Below, piece after piece: positions 25,996 to 33,941 of a stretch of 64,000 nt of DNA. The notes beneath the pieces are model-generated. The model did not search any database, was not told where the DNA came from, and saw only the letters and a list, made by a program, of their open reading frames with translations. Within the stretch, counting starts at the first letter, position 1. Each line of letters opens with the position of its first letter. The position numbers and the translations under genes are program-made. Origin of the DNA: Xenophilus sp. E41 (GTDB lineage: Bacteria; Pseudomonadota; Gammaproteobacteria; Burkholderiales; Burkholderiaceae_C); contig NZ_QPIB01000040.1 in the NCBI RefSeq assembly GCF_003671765.1, positions 51,944 to 115,943 of the forward strand. The letters are read 5' to 3'.

Positions 25996-26955
25996 ATGCT
26001 CAAAGGATTAGCCCTGACGCCGCCCATCCTCGGGCGAATCGCCATCGGCAAGACCGTCGTCAAGGACGGCAAGCGCCTCCCCGAGAAGGACGATGAGTTC
26101 ACGCTCACGACGCAGGTGCAGATTCAAGGGCAATGGATCGTTCACCCAGTTGACGATCTGCTGCGCAAGAAGCTCTCCGGCGATGCCGGCGCCAGGAAGC
26201 TGCGCGCCATCCCGGTGCGCCTGCTCTTCGACGATCCCGACCTCAACCTCCGGGCGAGCTACAGCGTTTTCGACCGGGTGACGGGCCGGCCGCTGTGCGT
26301 GGGCAACGGGGAGACCTGCAAGCGCTCCACCACCTCGGGCGTGCAGGCCCTGCCCTGCCCTTCGCCCGAAGGGTGCGAGCTGGGCGCCAAGGCGGGGTGC
26401 AAGCCCTTTGGGCGACTGAACGTGAGGGTGGACGCTGGAGACGATCCGGGAGATCCGCTGGCGACGTTCATCTTCCGGACCACGGGGTTCAACAGCATTC
26501 GGACGCTGGCTGCGCGGCTGCGGTACTTCCAGGCTGTCGCAGGCGGGCATCTGTCGGCGCTGCCGCTGGAACTCCGGCTGCGCGGGAAGTCCACGGCCCA
26601 ATCGCACCGGGCGCCGATCTACTACGTGGACCTGACGGTACGCGCGAGACAAACACTGGCGCAGGCCTTGGAAGCGGCGCGAGCGGAGCTACTCAGCCGA
26701 AAGGAGGCGGGATTGGACCAGGCGGCGCTGGATGAAGCGGCGCGGCAGGGCTTTGCGGCCGGTGCTTTCGAGGAATCGGCTGAAGAAGGCACCACTGTGG
26801 TGGAAGAGTTCTATCCGGAAGAATCTACAGACGGTGCCGCTTCGCCACAGGCAGCGCACTCGTCGACAAGCCCCAGGCCGGCACCGTCGCTGCGCGAGAA
26901 GATGGACCGACTCGTCGGCACCACCTCGAAGGACAGCCATGCGCCGACCGGTTGA
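25996..26955 (+). CDS. ICE protein 'hydrolase or metal-binding', possibly recombination-directionality-factor-like
   Basis: A 319-aa protein with AAGGATTTCC upstream of its ATG. It starts with a LGRIAIGKTV segment, has five cysteines in a cluster (Cys101, 108, 121, 127, 135: CVGNGETCKR, LPCPSPEGCELGAKAGCKPFG), then TFIFRTTGFNSIRTLAARLRYF and ELRLRGKSTAQSHRAPIYY. I recall this arrangement in ICE proteins labelled 'hydrolase or metal-binding protein' and in Gp3-like phage recombination directionality factors; the Cys cluster suggests a zinc or Fe-S site. The C-terminal third is acidic and low-complexity. Function is not proven by sequence. Confidence 0.65.
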   Translation: MLKGLALTPPILGRIAIGKTVVKDGKRLPEKDDEFTLTTQVQIQGQWIVHPVDDLLRKKLSGDAGARKLRAIPVRLLFDDPDLNLRASYSVFDRVTGRPLCVGNGETCKRSTTSGVQALPCPSPEGCELGAKAGCKPFGRLNVRVDAGDDPGDPLATFIFRTTGFNSIRTLAARLRYFQAVAGGHLSALPLELRLRGKSTAQSHRAPIYYVDLTVRARQTLAQALEAARAELLSRKEAGLDQAALDEAARQGFAAGAFEESAEEGTTVVEEFYPEESTDGAASPQAAHSSTSPRPAPSLREKMDRLVGTTSKDSHAPTG

Positions 26956-27571
26956 TTCGCCAGAGGGGCTCGTGCACCAGTTCATTCCTGGACTGCGGTT
27001 CGAGCGGGAGCTGATGGTCCGGGCGCCTGAAGGAACGCGGGCGCGCTGGCGCAGGCTGGGGTTTCGGCAGGTGCGTGGAGAGCTGGCAGCCGTCAGGATG
27101 GCATTGACCACGGCGGCGGCGCTCTTGGGCGCTTCGGCGACGCCAGTTGCCCAATGGCGAGACCAAGGCGGCTCCCACGTCGACGCGGCAGCCATGTCGA
27201 ACCTTGTCCGCTCCATGGCACCGTCGCTGGAAGCGATCTGGTTGGACGGTGCAGGCATCGTTCCAACCGCTCCGGCGACGCCCACGGTTTTCCTGGCAGG
27301 CCTCCAATGGCTCGGCACGGTGCGCTGGCCCCTGGTGGTGGGCTGGGAGTTCGAGAGCGTCGATGCGCAGCGCCATGGCAGGCCGAGCGCCCTGCTCCTG
27401 CTGGACGCCCTATGGCCCGAGCCCTGGGGCACGGGGCACAACGCACGGCTGCAGCTCAGGCACCGCACAGGGGCTTCGACCTCGGCCCTCACCTACCGGG
27501 GCTTGGATGGCCAGATCGCAACCGTGCAGCTCACGGGCTTCTTCGCCCTGCGCCGCCCGGCTCCCGCCTAG
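26939..27571 (+). CDS. Hypothetical ICE protein
   Basis: A 210-aa protein beginning MRRPVDSPEGLVHQFIPGLR; the ATG overlaps the end of the previous gene by 17 bases. It contains LTTAAALLGASATPVAQWRD, MAPSLEAIWLDGAGIVPTAP and LQWLGTVRWPLVVGWEFESV, with no motif I recognise. Its stop overlaps by four bases the stop of the convergent XRE regulator gene. It is probably cotranscribed with the Cys-cluster gene before it. Confidence 0.6.
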   Translation: MRRPVDSPEGLVHQFIPGLRFERELMVRAPEGTRARWRRLGFRQVRGELAAVRMALTTAAALLGASATPVAQWRDQGGSHVDAAAMSNLVRSMAPSLEAIWLDGAGIVPTAPATPTVFLAGLQWLGTVRWPLVVGWEFESVDAQRHGRPSALLLLDALWPEPWGTGHNARLQLRHRTGASTSALTYRGLDGQIATVQLTGFFALRRPAPA

Positions 27572-27900
27572 CCGCCCTTGCCGAGCCGCTTCTTGGGCGC
27601 GGCGGTGTACAGCCTCTGCGTCCGGGGAGCGCGCGTGAGGGTCTCATCCAAGCCGCGCGCCTTGGGCAGGTCCGGGTGCAGCAGTTCATAAGCGGGCACG
27701 CCAATCACCCCGGCAATGCGCTCGATGTTGTCGATGGAGATGTTGCGCTCGCCGCGCTCCAGCGAGCCGATGAAAGTGCGGTCCAGCTGCGCCTGATCGG
27801 CCACGTCCTCCTGGGATCGGCCGGCGTTCACGCGCACCAGACGCACGTTGCGCGCGAAGACCTGACGCAAGGTGAGCGACTTGGCGGAGGAGCGAGGCAT
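27568..27900 (-). CDS. XRE-family transcriptional regulator
   Basis: A 110-aa repressor-like protein. The HTH spans about residues 12-68: LRQVFARNVRLVRVNAGRSQ, EDVADQAQLDRTFIGSLERGERNISIDNIERIAGVIGV, the classic cro/C1 pattern. The C-terminal 35 residues are basic. It resembles the short control-type regulators of ICEs and restriction systems. Two palindromes directly upstream (27923-27951) look like its own operator and may also control the rightward small membrane-protein gene at 28021. Confidence 0.85.
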   Translation of the reverse strand: MPRSSAKSLTLRQVFARNVRLVRVNAGRSQEDVADQAQLDRTFIGSLERGERNISIDNIERIAGVIGVPAYELLHPDLPKARGLDETLTRAPRTQRLYTAAPKKRLGKGG

Positions 27901-27922
27901 CCGCGCATGCTCTTTTTACAAC

Positions 27923-27951
27923 GTGTTTGAATACACGGTGTTTAAGTACCG
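27923..27951. promoter_or_regulatory. Paired operator palindromes for the XRE regulator
   Basis: GTGTTTGAATACAC (27923-27936) and CGGTGTTTAAGTACCG (27936-27951) are two adjacent dyads sharing the core GTGTTTNANTAC, one turn and a half apart, 23 bases upstream of the regulator's start. AT-rich sequence (TTTTTAC, TTAACATTT) flanks them, so this is a likely divergent promoter-operator. Confidence 0.6.
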
Positions 27952-28020
27952 TTAACATTTGCGAACAGGACGTAGCGCCACCCCAGTCCGGCTGGCGCAC
28001 TGGTTCGAGGAGGAGTTTCC

Positions 28021-28149
28021 ATGAGGGTCCTGGCGACCGTTCTCTTTTACGCCGCCGGCGGCTGGCTGGTCACCCAGACCACGACCGGCCGATGGCTCTT
28101 GGGCCTGGTGCTGCTGATCCTTGTTTTGAGCGTTCCGATCCCGCGCTGA
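28021..28149 (+). CDS. Small membrane protein, 42 aa
   Basis: MRVLATVLFYAAGGWLVTQT is followed by a second hydrophobic segment LLGLVLLILVLSVPIP, giving a two-helix hairpin. GAGGAGGAG is a strong ribosome-binding site seven bases before the ATG. It opens a rightward row of small envelope genes. Function unknown. Confidence 0.6.
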   Translation: MRVLATVLFYAAGGWLVTQTTTGRWLLGLVLLILVLSVPIPR

Positions 28150-28238
28150 GGTGTCGGCGCGGTTTTCCACGGCACGGAGCGTCTTGCTGACCGCCCGTGG
28201 GCGCACTCACTTTTACCAACCACTCCAAGGAGGGAGTC

Positions 28239-28667
28239 ATGAAATCACTTCTTATCGCGCTGTGTGCACTGACCGGGCTTGCGTCGAGTCCTGTCCAGGC
28301 GGCCGAGGGCCGCTGGACGCACGGCTTCGGCCAGGGCAACCACGAGTTCTTCGTGGATCAGGGGAATCTACGGCTCTATGTGTCGTGCCTCACCAGCGAG
28401 GACGCTGCGTCCTCCATCACCCTGTTGGACATCCCGACTGGCCGGGAAGTGACGCAGTTCAAGGTCAAAGTAGGGCAACAGACCTGGGATGGCCCGGTCC
28501 AGGGCGGCTCGCGTGTGGGCGCTGACAACTACTTCAGCCTGCTGGAGGCACTGCGCAAGGGGCCGGCGACGGTGAGCTTCGCGGGCAAGACGGTGGCTTT
28601 CTCGGCCACGGGCGCGGCGCAAGCCATTCCCGCAGGACGCAAGGCCACGATGTGCCGGGCGTTCTGA
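28239..28667 (+). CDS. Exported hypothetical protein
   Basis: A 142-aa protein with a clear signal peptide (MKSLLIALCALTGLASSPVQA-A) and an AAGGAGGGAG ribosome-binding site. The mature part has RWTHGFGQGNHEFFVDQGNL and two cysteines (SCLTSED and MCRAF), which could pair. No family recognised. It and the next gene at 28730 have the same size, the same secreted architecture and similar phrases (EFFVDQG / QFFVDHD), so they may be distant paralogues. Confidence 0.7.
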   Translation: MKSLLIALCALTGLASSPVQAAEGRWTHGFGQGNHEFFVDQGNLRLYVSCLTSEDAASSITLLDIPTGREVTQFKVKVGQQTWDGPVQGGSRVGADNYFSLLEALRKGPATVSFAGKTVAFSATGAAQAIPAGRKATMCRAF

Positions 28668-28729
28668 ACGGCGCCGTTGTTGATCCACTGTTCATCAACT
28701 TGAGGGCGCCTGCCTGGGCGCATCGAATC

Positions 28730-29080
28730 ATGCGAACTTCAATTCGACAGCGCCTTCGGGCTATGGCAGCGCTGCTGCTTCTCTGCACCGCTGGCGCCGC
28801 CGGCGCCTGGCCGACGACGGTGCGACTCACCGCCGCACCGGCTTTTCGCAATGAGGGCACCGAAATGGTGCTGGCTACCCATCGCGGGCGACTGGTGGTC
28901 GGCGCTCAGGGCGACGAAGAAGCCGTCTACCAGTTCTTCGTGGACCACGACCTCAAGGCCGGCGCTTGCGTGGCCCTGGAGACCGAGACGGAAGCCAATG
29001 TGGTGTTCAACGCCGCTCTGGACAAGAGCGGTGCGCGCTCGGTCAAGCAGGTGGCCTGCCCGAAGACGCCAGGCTCCTGA
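28730..29080 (+). CDS. Exported hypothetical protein
   Basis: A 116-aa protein with a signal peptide (basic MRTSIRQRLR, then a hydrophobic core ending TAGAAGAW), a beta-rich middle (EMVLATHRGRLVVGAQGDEE, VYQFFVDHDLKAGACVALE) and a second cysteine near the end (VACPKTPGS). Looks periplasmic. Function unknown; part of the small-gene row of the ICE-type block. Confidence 0.65.
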   Translation: MRTSIRQRLRAMAALLLLCTAGAAGAWPTTVRLTAAPAFRNEGTEMVLATHRGRLVVGAQGDEEAVYQFFVDHDLKAGACVALETETEANVVFNAALDKSGARSVKQVACPKTPGS

Positions 29081-29156
29081 ACGCCGAACGCAGCGCGCCT
29101 GATCGAAGGACCGGCTTCGCGCCTTCCATTTTCTTCATTTTCACTTGCATTCACTC

Positions 29157-29387
29157 ATGACTCTCAAATCTAGACTCATCGCCGGGTACTTCGTGATCGC
29201 CCTGGGCTTCGCGATCTACCTGGCCAACTGGGGCGCCCTGGCCTACCGCGGGTTCGCCTACAACCTGGGACGGGCGATCTTCTGGCCTTTCGTGCTCTTT
29301 CCAAGCGCCGGCGTCGCGGTCGGCGGGCTGATCATGGTCGTGGTGGTGATCGCCATCGTGCTTTTCACTCGCGGAGGCTCGCGATGA
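29157..29387 (+). CDS. Small two-helix membrane protein
   Basis: A 76-aa protein with two membrane segments (IAGYFVIALGFAIYLANWGAL; FWPFVLFPSAGVAVGGLIMV and onward) and a basic end TRGGSR. The ATG at 29157 is preferred to one four codons upstream because the basic MTLKSRL fits the positive-inside rule. It overlaps the next gene by four bases (ATGA). Confidence 0.6.
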   Translation: MTLKSRLIAGYFVIALGFAIYLANWGALAYRGFAYNLGRAIFWPFVLFPSAGVAVGGLIMVVVVIAIVLFTRGGSR

Positions 29388-29665
29388 GCGCGCCACGGTC
29401 GACAGTGACCGCCCTTGGCGTCCTAGGCGCTTGCGCGCTCTTACTGCTCGGCGGCTGCGGCGGCAAGGCCGAGAAGGACTTCATGGCGGGATGCATGAAT
29501 TCGGGCGCTTCGAAGTCGGTGTGCAGCTGCATTTACCAGGAACTCAAGGAGGATCTGGCCACTGGGCAAGACGAGCCGACCTACCTGCAAAGCTCGGTGT
29601 TCCGAGCCCGCCGGCCCCGACTTCAGCGTGGCATCAGCTCTTTCAGCCAATGCCCTCGCAGATGA
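29384..29665 (+). CDS. Small lipoprotein with an altered C-terminus
   Basis: A 93-aa frame: signal peptide with lipobox LLGGC, then KAEKDFMAGCMNSGASKSVC and SCIYQELKED. Up to about residue 65 it looks like a normal small Cys-containing lipoprotein; the tail (SSVFRARRPRLQRGISSFSQ) is Arg-rich and reads like non-native sequence. The break lies near 29590, exactly where the ICE-type block gives way to the metal-response block, so I infer a recombination join that replaced the 3' end. Confidence 0.6.
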   Translation: MSAPRSTVTALGVLGACALLLLGGCGGKAEKDFMAGCMNSGASKSVCSCIYQELKEDLATGQDEPTYLQSSVFRARRPRLQRGISSFSQCPRR

Positions 29666-29715
29666 CGCATTCGTAATCCGACGGTCGGAGTTTTGGCTGT
29701 CCAACTTCCTAAAGT
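29662..29715 (+). promoter_or_regulatory. Regulon operator site 1 with -10
   Basis: ATGACGCATTCGTAAT (29662-29677) is followed after exactly 32 bases by TAAAGT (29710-29715). Sites at 34405-34420 and 42878-42893 have the same operator and the same 32-base distance to a -10-like hexamer. It precedes the exported-protein gene at 29771 and is probably bound by the OmpR-type regulator encoded at 30265. Confidence 0.6.
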
Positions 29716-29770
29716 TCAGTCATGGCGCTTAGATCCATAGCGCTTGCAACCAACTGAAAGGACTCCCCAA

Positions 29771-30175
29771 ATGCAAATCACCGCCAAGGCCATTGCCATT
29801 TTTGCTTCCACCGCGACCCTTGCATGCGCGCCTGCGTTCGCTGGCAACTACGCCGAGGGCGATCCCCGCCCGCAGCCGCTGACCGCACAAGCATCCGCTG
29901 GTGACGTGGCCACTCAAACGCGTCAGTGGATGGCCACCGCACTCACGGTGGGATATCCCGAAGGCAACCCGCGCGCCAGCGTTCAGGTCGGTCAAAAGTC
30001 CCGCGCACAGGTCAGTGCCGAAGCCGTGGCTTGGGTCGCCTCGGGCATGTCGCAAATTGCCTACGGCGAGGTTGGCATGGACAGCATGGGGCCCGCGTAC
30101 AAGAGCGCCATGCAGGCCTTCAACAGTATCCGCGCCAGCCAAGCCGCTCAAGTGAGCGTGCCGCGTGCGCAATGA
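29771..30175 (+). CDS. Exported repeat protein (DUF4148-like), predicted regulon member
   Basis: A 134-aa periplasmic protein: signal peptide ending CAPAFA-G, then two loose repeats, YAEGDPRPQPLTAQASAGDV... and YPEGNPRASVQVGQKSRAQV..., and a third partial YGEVGMDSMGP. AAAGGACT lies upstream of the ATG. DUF4148-type proteins are short exported proteins frequent in Burkholderiales beside two-component systems. It stands immediately before the regulator gene and carries operator site 1, so it is likely an output of that system. Function unknown. Confidence 0.65.
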   Translation: MQITAKAIAIFASTATLACAPAFAGNYAEGDPRPQPLTAQASAGDVATQTRQWMATALTVGYPEGNPRASVQVGQKSRAQVSAEAVAWVASGMSQIAYGEVGMDSMGPAYKSAMQAFNSIRASQAAQVSVPRAQ

Positions 30176-30213
30176 GGATGCTCGCGAGCGGCCGTTGCGC
30201 CGCTTGCTCCCGG

Positions 30214-30258
30214 ATGACAGGAATGTAATCTGGCCCCTTGCCCGACGAGCGATACGAT
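30214..30258 (+). promoter_or_regulatory. Regulon operator site 2 and -10 of the response-regulator gene
   Basis: ATGACAGGAATGTAAT (30214-30229) precedes TACGAT (30253-30258), which ends six bases before the ATG at 30265. The spacing from operator to -10 is 23, not 32 as at the other three sites. It implies autoregulation and a leaderless transcript. Confidence 0.55.
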
Positions 30259-30264
30259 TGACAC

Positions 30265-30945
30265 ATGCATCTGTTAGTGGTCGAAGACGAAGAGAAGCTC
30301 GGTGACTACCTTCGCAAGGGCCTTGTCGAGAGCGGATTCAACGTAGAACTGGCCCGAGAGGGGCCTCACGGGCTGGCTCTCGCCCAGACCGGGAACTATG
30401 ACGCCATCGTGCTGGACATCATGCTGCCCGGCATGGATGGCTTTGCCGTCCTTCAGGAACTGCGCAAGTCCAGCAAGGTACCCGTGCTGATGCTCACTGC
30501 GCGGGACGATGTCGCCGACCGCGTACGAGGCTTGGAAGGGGGTGCCGACGACTACCTCGCCAAACCGTTCGCTTTCACGGAGCTTCTGGCGCGCGTGCGA
30601 GCGCTTTTGCGGCGCAGCCCGATGCAGGAGGCCACCCGATACGCGCTGTCAGACCTGCAACTCGACCTGACAACTCGACGCGCCACGCGCGCAGGAAAGC
30701 GCCTGGACCTAACCGCCAAAGAGTTTGCGCTCCTCTCATTACTGCTGCGCCGACAAGGACAGGTGCTTTCCCGCGCCGTCCTCGCCGACCAAGTCTGGGG
30801 CATGAATTTCGACAGCGAAACCAATGTCGTGGAAGTCGCCGTCAGGCGTTTGCGCAGCAAGATCGATGACCCCTTCGACGACAAGCTGCTGCACACGGTT
30901 CGCGGGATGGGCTATGTGCTCGAACACCGAGCCAGCGACGCCTGA
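30265..30945 (+). CDS. OmpR-family response regulator (heavy-metal CusR/CopR type)
   Basis: A 226-aa regulator: receiver with acidic VVEDEE, phospho-acceptor Asp51 in [11 protein letters not shown] and Lys in YLAKPF; winged-helix domain with [20 protein letters not shown] and the ending [25 protein letters not shown]. This matches the heavy-metal response regulator group. The kinase gene follows after three bases. Its likely targets carry the AT(G/T)AC-N4-GTAAT site: its own gene, 29771, the 34321 operon with eptA, and czcD. So the stimulus may be a divalent metal, or envelope stress; which is not settled. Confidence 0.9.
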   Translation: MHLLVVEDEEKLGDYLRKGLVESGFNVELAREGPHGLALAQTGNYDAIVLDIMLPGMDGFAVLQELRKSSKVPVLMLTARDDVADRVRGLEGGADDYLAKPFAFTELLARVRALLRRSPMQEATRYALSDLQLDLTTRRATRAGKRLDLTAKEFALLSLLLRRQGQVLSRAVLADQVWGMNFDSETNVVEVAVRRLRSKIDDPFDDKLLHTVRGMGYVLEHRASDA

Positions 30946-30948
30946 CGC

Positions 30949-32253
30949 ATGTCGATCCAGACGACCCTCTCACGCTGGTTTGCCGTACAGACGTTCATTG
31001 GCCTGAGCTTGGTATGCGCTGGCGTCTATGCCGCGACACGCTGGAGCTTTCAGCTCAAGCAGCAAGAGGAGTTTGCACGCCACGTGGATATCGTGCAGCG
31101 CGTGGCAAAGGAGACCATCGAACCGCTCAATCGCAACGCACTGCGTCACAAACTGGACGACTACTTTCAGTCTCACTCTGACGCCGGCGTAACGTTGCGC
31201 GCGGGTGCGGAAACGCTCTATGTTTCCAGTGCCCGCCCAACTGGGGAAACCTGGCAGACCCGCACCTCGTTGCTCTCTGGCGCTTCAGTCGATGGAGCGC
31301 AGGTCGAGTTGGAGATGAGCCTTGACATCGGCAGCGACAAAGTCCTCCTGTGGCGCCTCGCTTGGACTCTCGTAGGCGCTGCCGGGCTAGGGACTGCAGT
31401 GGTGGCCTCGACAGGGATGCTTCTGGTACGTCGTGGTTTGCGTCCCCTGAAGCGCTTGGCCGAGGAAACCGGGGCCGCAGGCCCAGACCAGCCTGGTCAC
31501 CGAATCGATCCAGCCGGCTATGCCAGCGAGGTACGCCCGTGGATCCTTCAGTTCAATGGACTGCTTGAACGTGTCGAGGCCGCGTACGCCCAATTGGAGG
31601 CGTTCAATGCCGACGTGGCCCATGAACTGAGGACCCCGCTGTCAAACATGATTGCACAGGTCGAGGTCGAGCTCGGTCAAGACCGCTCTGAAGAGGAGCT
31701 GAAAGATGCCCTTGCCTCCCAACTCGAGGAGGCAAGACGGCTGACCACCATCGTGTCCGACATGCTCTTTCTTTCCAAGGCGGACCGCGGTGCTAAGGCT
31801 CGCCGCGGCGTCCCGGAGAGCTTGGCTGATCAGGTACGGGCCGTTGCCGAGTTCCAGGAGGCTGCGCTGGAGGATGTCGGCCTGACCCTCAGAGTTTACG
31901 GAGAGGAGCTACTCGCGATGGATACGGGCTTGGTTCGTAGGGCCGTGTCCAATCTGGTCAGCAATGCCAAGCGTTACGCGGATGCGAGCACGGAAATCCT
32001 TGTCACGATTGAACGTGCGGGCGAGCAGGTGATCTTGACCGTCCACAACCGCGGCCCAGCAATCGCACAGGAATCGTTGCCGCGCCTCTTCGAGCGCTTC
32101 TATCGCGCTGAGCCCTCGCGGGCGGGATCTGCAAACCACCACGGACTCGGACTGGCGATTGTCGCGGCGATCGCACGGATGCACGACGGCCAGACGTTTG
32201 CGCGCAGCGAAGCTGGCGTCACGCAGATCGGCCTGTCGATGCGAGTGGCGTGA
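30949..32253 (+). CDS. Heavy-metal sensor histidine kinase
   Basis: A 434-aa CusS-like kinase: membrane helix near residues 8-28, periplasmic domain about 30-135, second helix LVGAAGLGTAVVASTGMLLV, HAMP, then the H box FNADVAHELRTPLSNMIAQV with His225, N box AVSNLVSNAKRYA and G2 HHGLGLAIVAAIA. It pairs with the preceding regulator (three-base spacing). The periplasmic domain has few His/Met residues, so a metal ligand set is not obvious from reading. Confidence 0.9.
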   Translation: MSIQTTLSRWFAVQTFIGLSLVCAGVYAATRWSFQLKQQEEFARHVDIVQRVAKETIEPLNRNALRHKLDDYFQSHSDAGVTLRAGAETLYVSSARPTGETWQTRTSLLSGASVDGAQVELEMSLDIGSDKVLLWRLAWTLVGAAGLGTAVVASTGMLLVRRGLRPLKRLAEETGAAGPDQPGHRIDPAGYASEVRPWILQFNGLLERVEAAYAQLEAFNADVAHELRTPLSNMIAQVEVELGQDRSEEELKDALASQLEEARRLTTIVSDMLFLSKADRGAKARRGVPESLADQVRAVAEFQEAALEDVGLTLRVYGEELLAMDTGLVRRAVSNLVSNAKRYADASTEILVTIERAGEQVILTVHNRGPAIAQESLPRLFERFYRAEPSRAGSANHHGLGLAIVAAIARMHDGQTFARSEAGVTQIGLSMRVA

Positions 32254-32267
32254 GCACCACGATCTGA

Positions 32268-33941
32268 TCACGGCCGCGTGCCGCAACCGGGGCCTTCGCG
32301 AGCAATCGCGAAGATGTCCAGGCTTGGCGTATAGGCGGCTGTCTTCACACCGTGGAAGCCCAACAACGTGTGGAACAGATTGTCATGCGAGTAAGGCTTG
32401 ACCGACACGTCTCTCAGACACGTCGGCTTCACCTCCAATGCCGCAGCTGCGCCGGATGACACCCATCCAATCATCGGCACCTCACTCTGCTCACGAGGCG
32501 CCAGCGACTTCGGCAGTCCGTGAAGGTAGATGTTGCGCTCGCCAAGGCTTTCGCCATGATCAGAAAGATAGATGACGGCGGTCTCTAGCCTGTCAGCTTG
32601 ATCCGCGGCCACTCTGATCGCATCGGCGACGACCTTGCTCGTGTAGTCGATCGTGTTGTCGTAGGTGTTGATCAGGGCCTCGCGATCACATGTCTGGATC
32701 CGGTTGGTGTCGCAAGTTGGCTGAAACGGGCCCGGTGCGGGGTATCGCTTGAAGTAGGAAGGGCCATGGCTGCCCATGAGATGCAGTACAACAAGCGCAT
32801 CCGTGTCGATGGAGGACAGCTTGCGTTGTAGCGCGCCGATGAGCACCTCGTCCTGGCATCCGCTGTCGTTGCAAAGACCCGAGGGCCCGACGACCGGCAT
32901 GACCTCCGTCGGCACTCGGGCGCAAACGCCTTTGCATCCTGAGTTGTTTTCCAACCACGTCACCTGTACACCTACCCGCATGAGAACGTCCAGTGCGTTC
33001 TCCCTCTGGGCCGCGGCCGCGACGCTGAAGCCGTCGGCGCCAAGATTCGAGAACATGCACGGAAGCGAGGTGGCCGTGTCCGTCCCACAGGAGCTGACGC
33101 GCGGGAAGTAGATGGCCTCCGATCCGTTCAGGCGGCGATTTGTCGGTCGACGGTAGCCACCCAGGGAAAAGTTGGCTGCGCGAGCCGTCTCCCCCACCAT
33201 CAATACCAGCACCCTCGGCCGCGTTGAGAGCGGCGTTGCTCGAGCCGCGTCTGGCGCAACAGTCGCGGGTAGTGCGATCGCTGGCGACGCGCCCTTCCAG
33301 TGTCCGTAGACAGCGTTGATGTAGTTGCTGGGGATCAGTTGGAACCGCAGTTCCCTGTGGTTCCTGAAAGTCGTCGCCAGAGTGCCATACAGGCACGTCA
33401 CGAGGACGGCTGCAATCGCAGCGGAAGCGATGAAGAGAACGCCCACATGCGCGGCCCCGCGCAGAACTGACGTGGGCCGGATCGGCACCAGAAAGAGCAA
33501 GACTGCAGGGAGAATGCCCCGGAGCATGATGTCTGCCAGGCCGAGCCAGGTGAAGAGCTCCCGCACCTCGCGCGTGTCCGTTTCGGCGATGTTCCGGATC
33601 AGGTTGCGGTCCACCACGATCCCCCAGGCGTCGATGTGATGCGCGACAGCCGCAGAGAGCACCAACAGCAGACCGACGATGGCGCGCCCTGCGACGTTGC
33701 CGATCAGCGAGCGTACGAGCCCGGCCAGGACAAGGGTCAGAAGGCCGGCCAGGCCGACACCTGCAAGGAACTGGTCAAGCGCTGTTCCCGGCTGTGCTTG
33801 CGCGAACGTCCTCCAGAACGCGAAGTTGTCGAACGCAAGGATCCAGCCGGCAACAGCGAGGCAAACAAAAAGGGGCTCGATGCCCCTTTTTTTTTGTCTG
33901 TCTCGCCGAGCAGCCCGTGCGGGGGCATTGCCGACGATCAC
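32268..33941 (-). CDS. eptA: Phosphoethanolamine transferase (EptA/MCR family)
   Basis: A 557-aa inner-membrane enzyme that adds phosphoethanolamine to lipid A (polymyxin resistance in the family). Five N-terminal helices are followed by the periplasmic sulfatase-fold domain with VGETARAANFSLGGY (metal Glu), SCGTDTATSLPCMF (nucleophile Thr), LHLMGSHGPSY and YLSDHGESLGE; several Cys pairs for disulfides are present. The best start is the GTG at 33941 overlapping the previous stop, giving the usual family length; no in-frame ATG exists near the N-terminus. A nine-A run and a perfect terminator-like hairpin lie within the first 25 codons, which is odd. It forms an operon with the exported repeat protein. 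Confidence 0.85.
   Translation of the reverse strand: MIVGNAPARAARRDRQKKRGIEPLFVCLAVAGWILAFDNFAFWRTFAQAQPGTALDQFLAGVGLAGLLTLVLAGLVRSLIGNVAGRAIVGLLLVLSAAVAHHIDAWGIVVDRNLIRNIAETDTREVRELFTWLGLADIMLRGILPAVLLFLVPIRPTSVLRGAAHVGVLFIASAAIAAVLVTCLYGTLATTFRNHRELRFQLIPSNYINAVYGHWKGASPAIALPATVAPDAARATPLSTRPRVLVLMVGETARAANFSLGGYRRPTNRRLNGSEAIYFPRVSSCGTDTATSLPCMFSNLGADGFSVAAAAQRENALDVLMRVGVQVTWLENNSGCKGVCARVPTEVMPVVGPSGLCNDSGCQDEVLIGALQRKLSSIDTDALVVLHLMGSHGPSYFKRYPAPGPFQPTCDTNRIQTCDREALINTYDNTIDYTSKVVADAIRVAADQADRLETAVIYLSDHGESLGERNIYLHGLPKSLAPREQSEVPMIGWVSSGAAAALEVKPTCLRDVSVKPYSHDNLFHTLLGFHGVKTAAYTPSLDIFAIAREGPGCGTRP
33867..33891. terminator. Perfect bidirectional terminator-like hairpin inside the 5' end of eptA
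   Basis: AAAAAGGGGC (33867-33876) and GCCCCTTTTT (33882-33891) pair perfectly around TCGAT, and the T run continues to nine on the plus strand. It has the full form of an intrinsic terminator yet lies in the eptA coding frame, 15-25 codons after the start. It may terminate the upstream 384-base gene and attenuate eptA. Confidence 0.65.

Noticed and set aside
33737..33928. ATG-started frame in the eptA 5' region
   Set aside because: As a stand-alone protein it is Arg/Ser-rich and shadows eptA; kept only as a possible slippage start.
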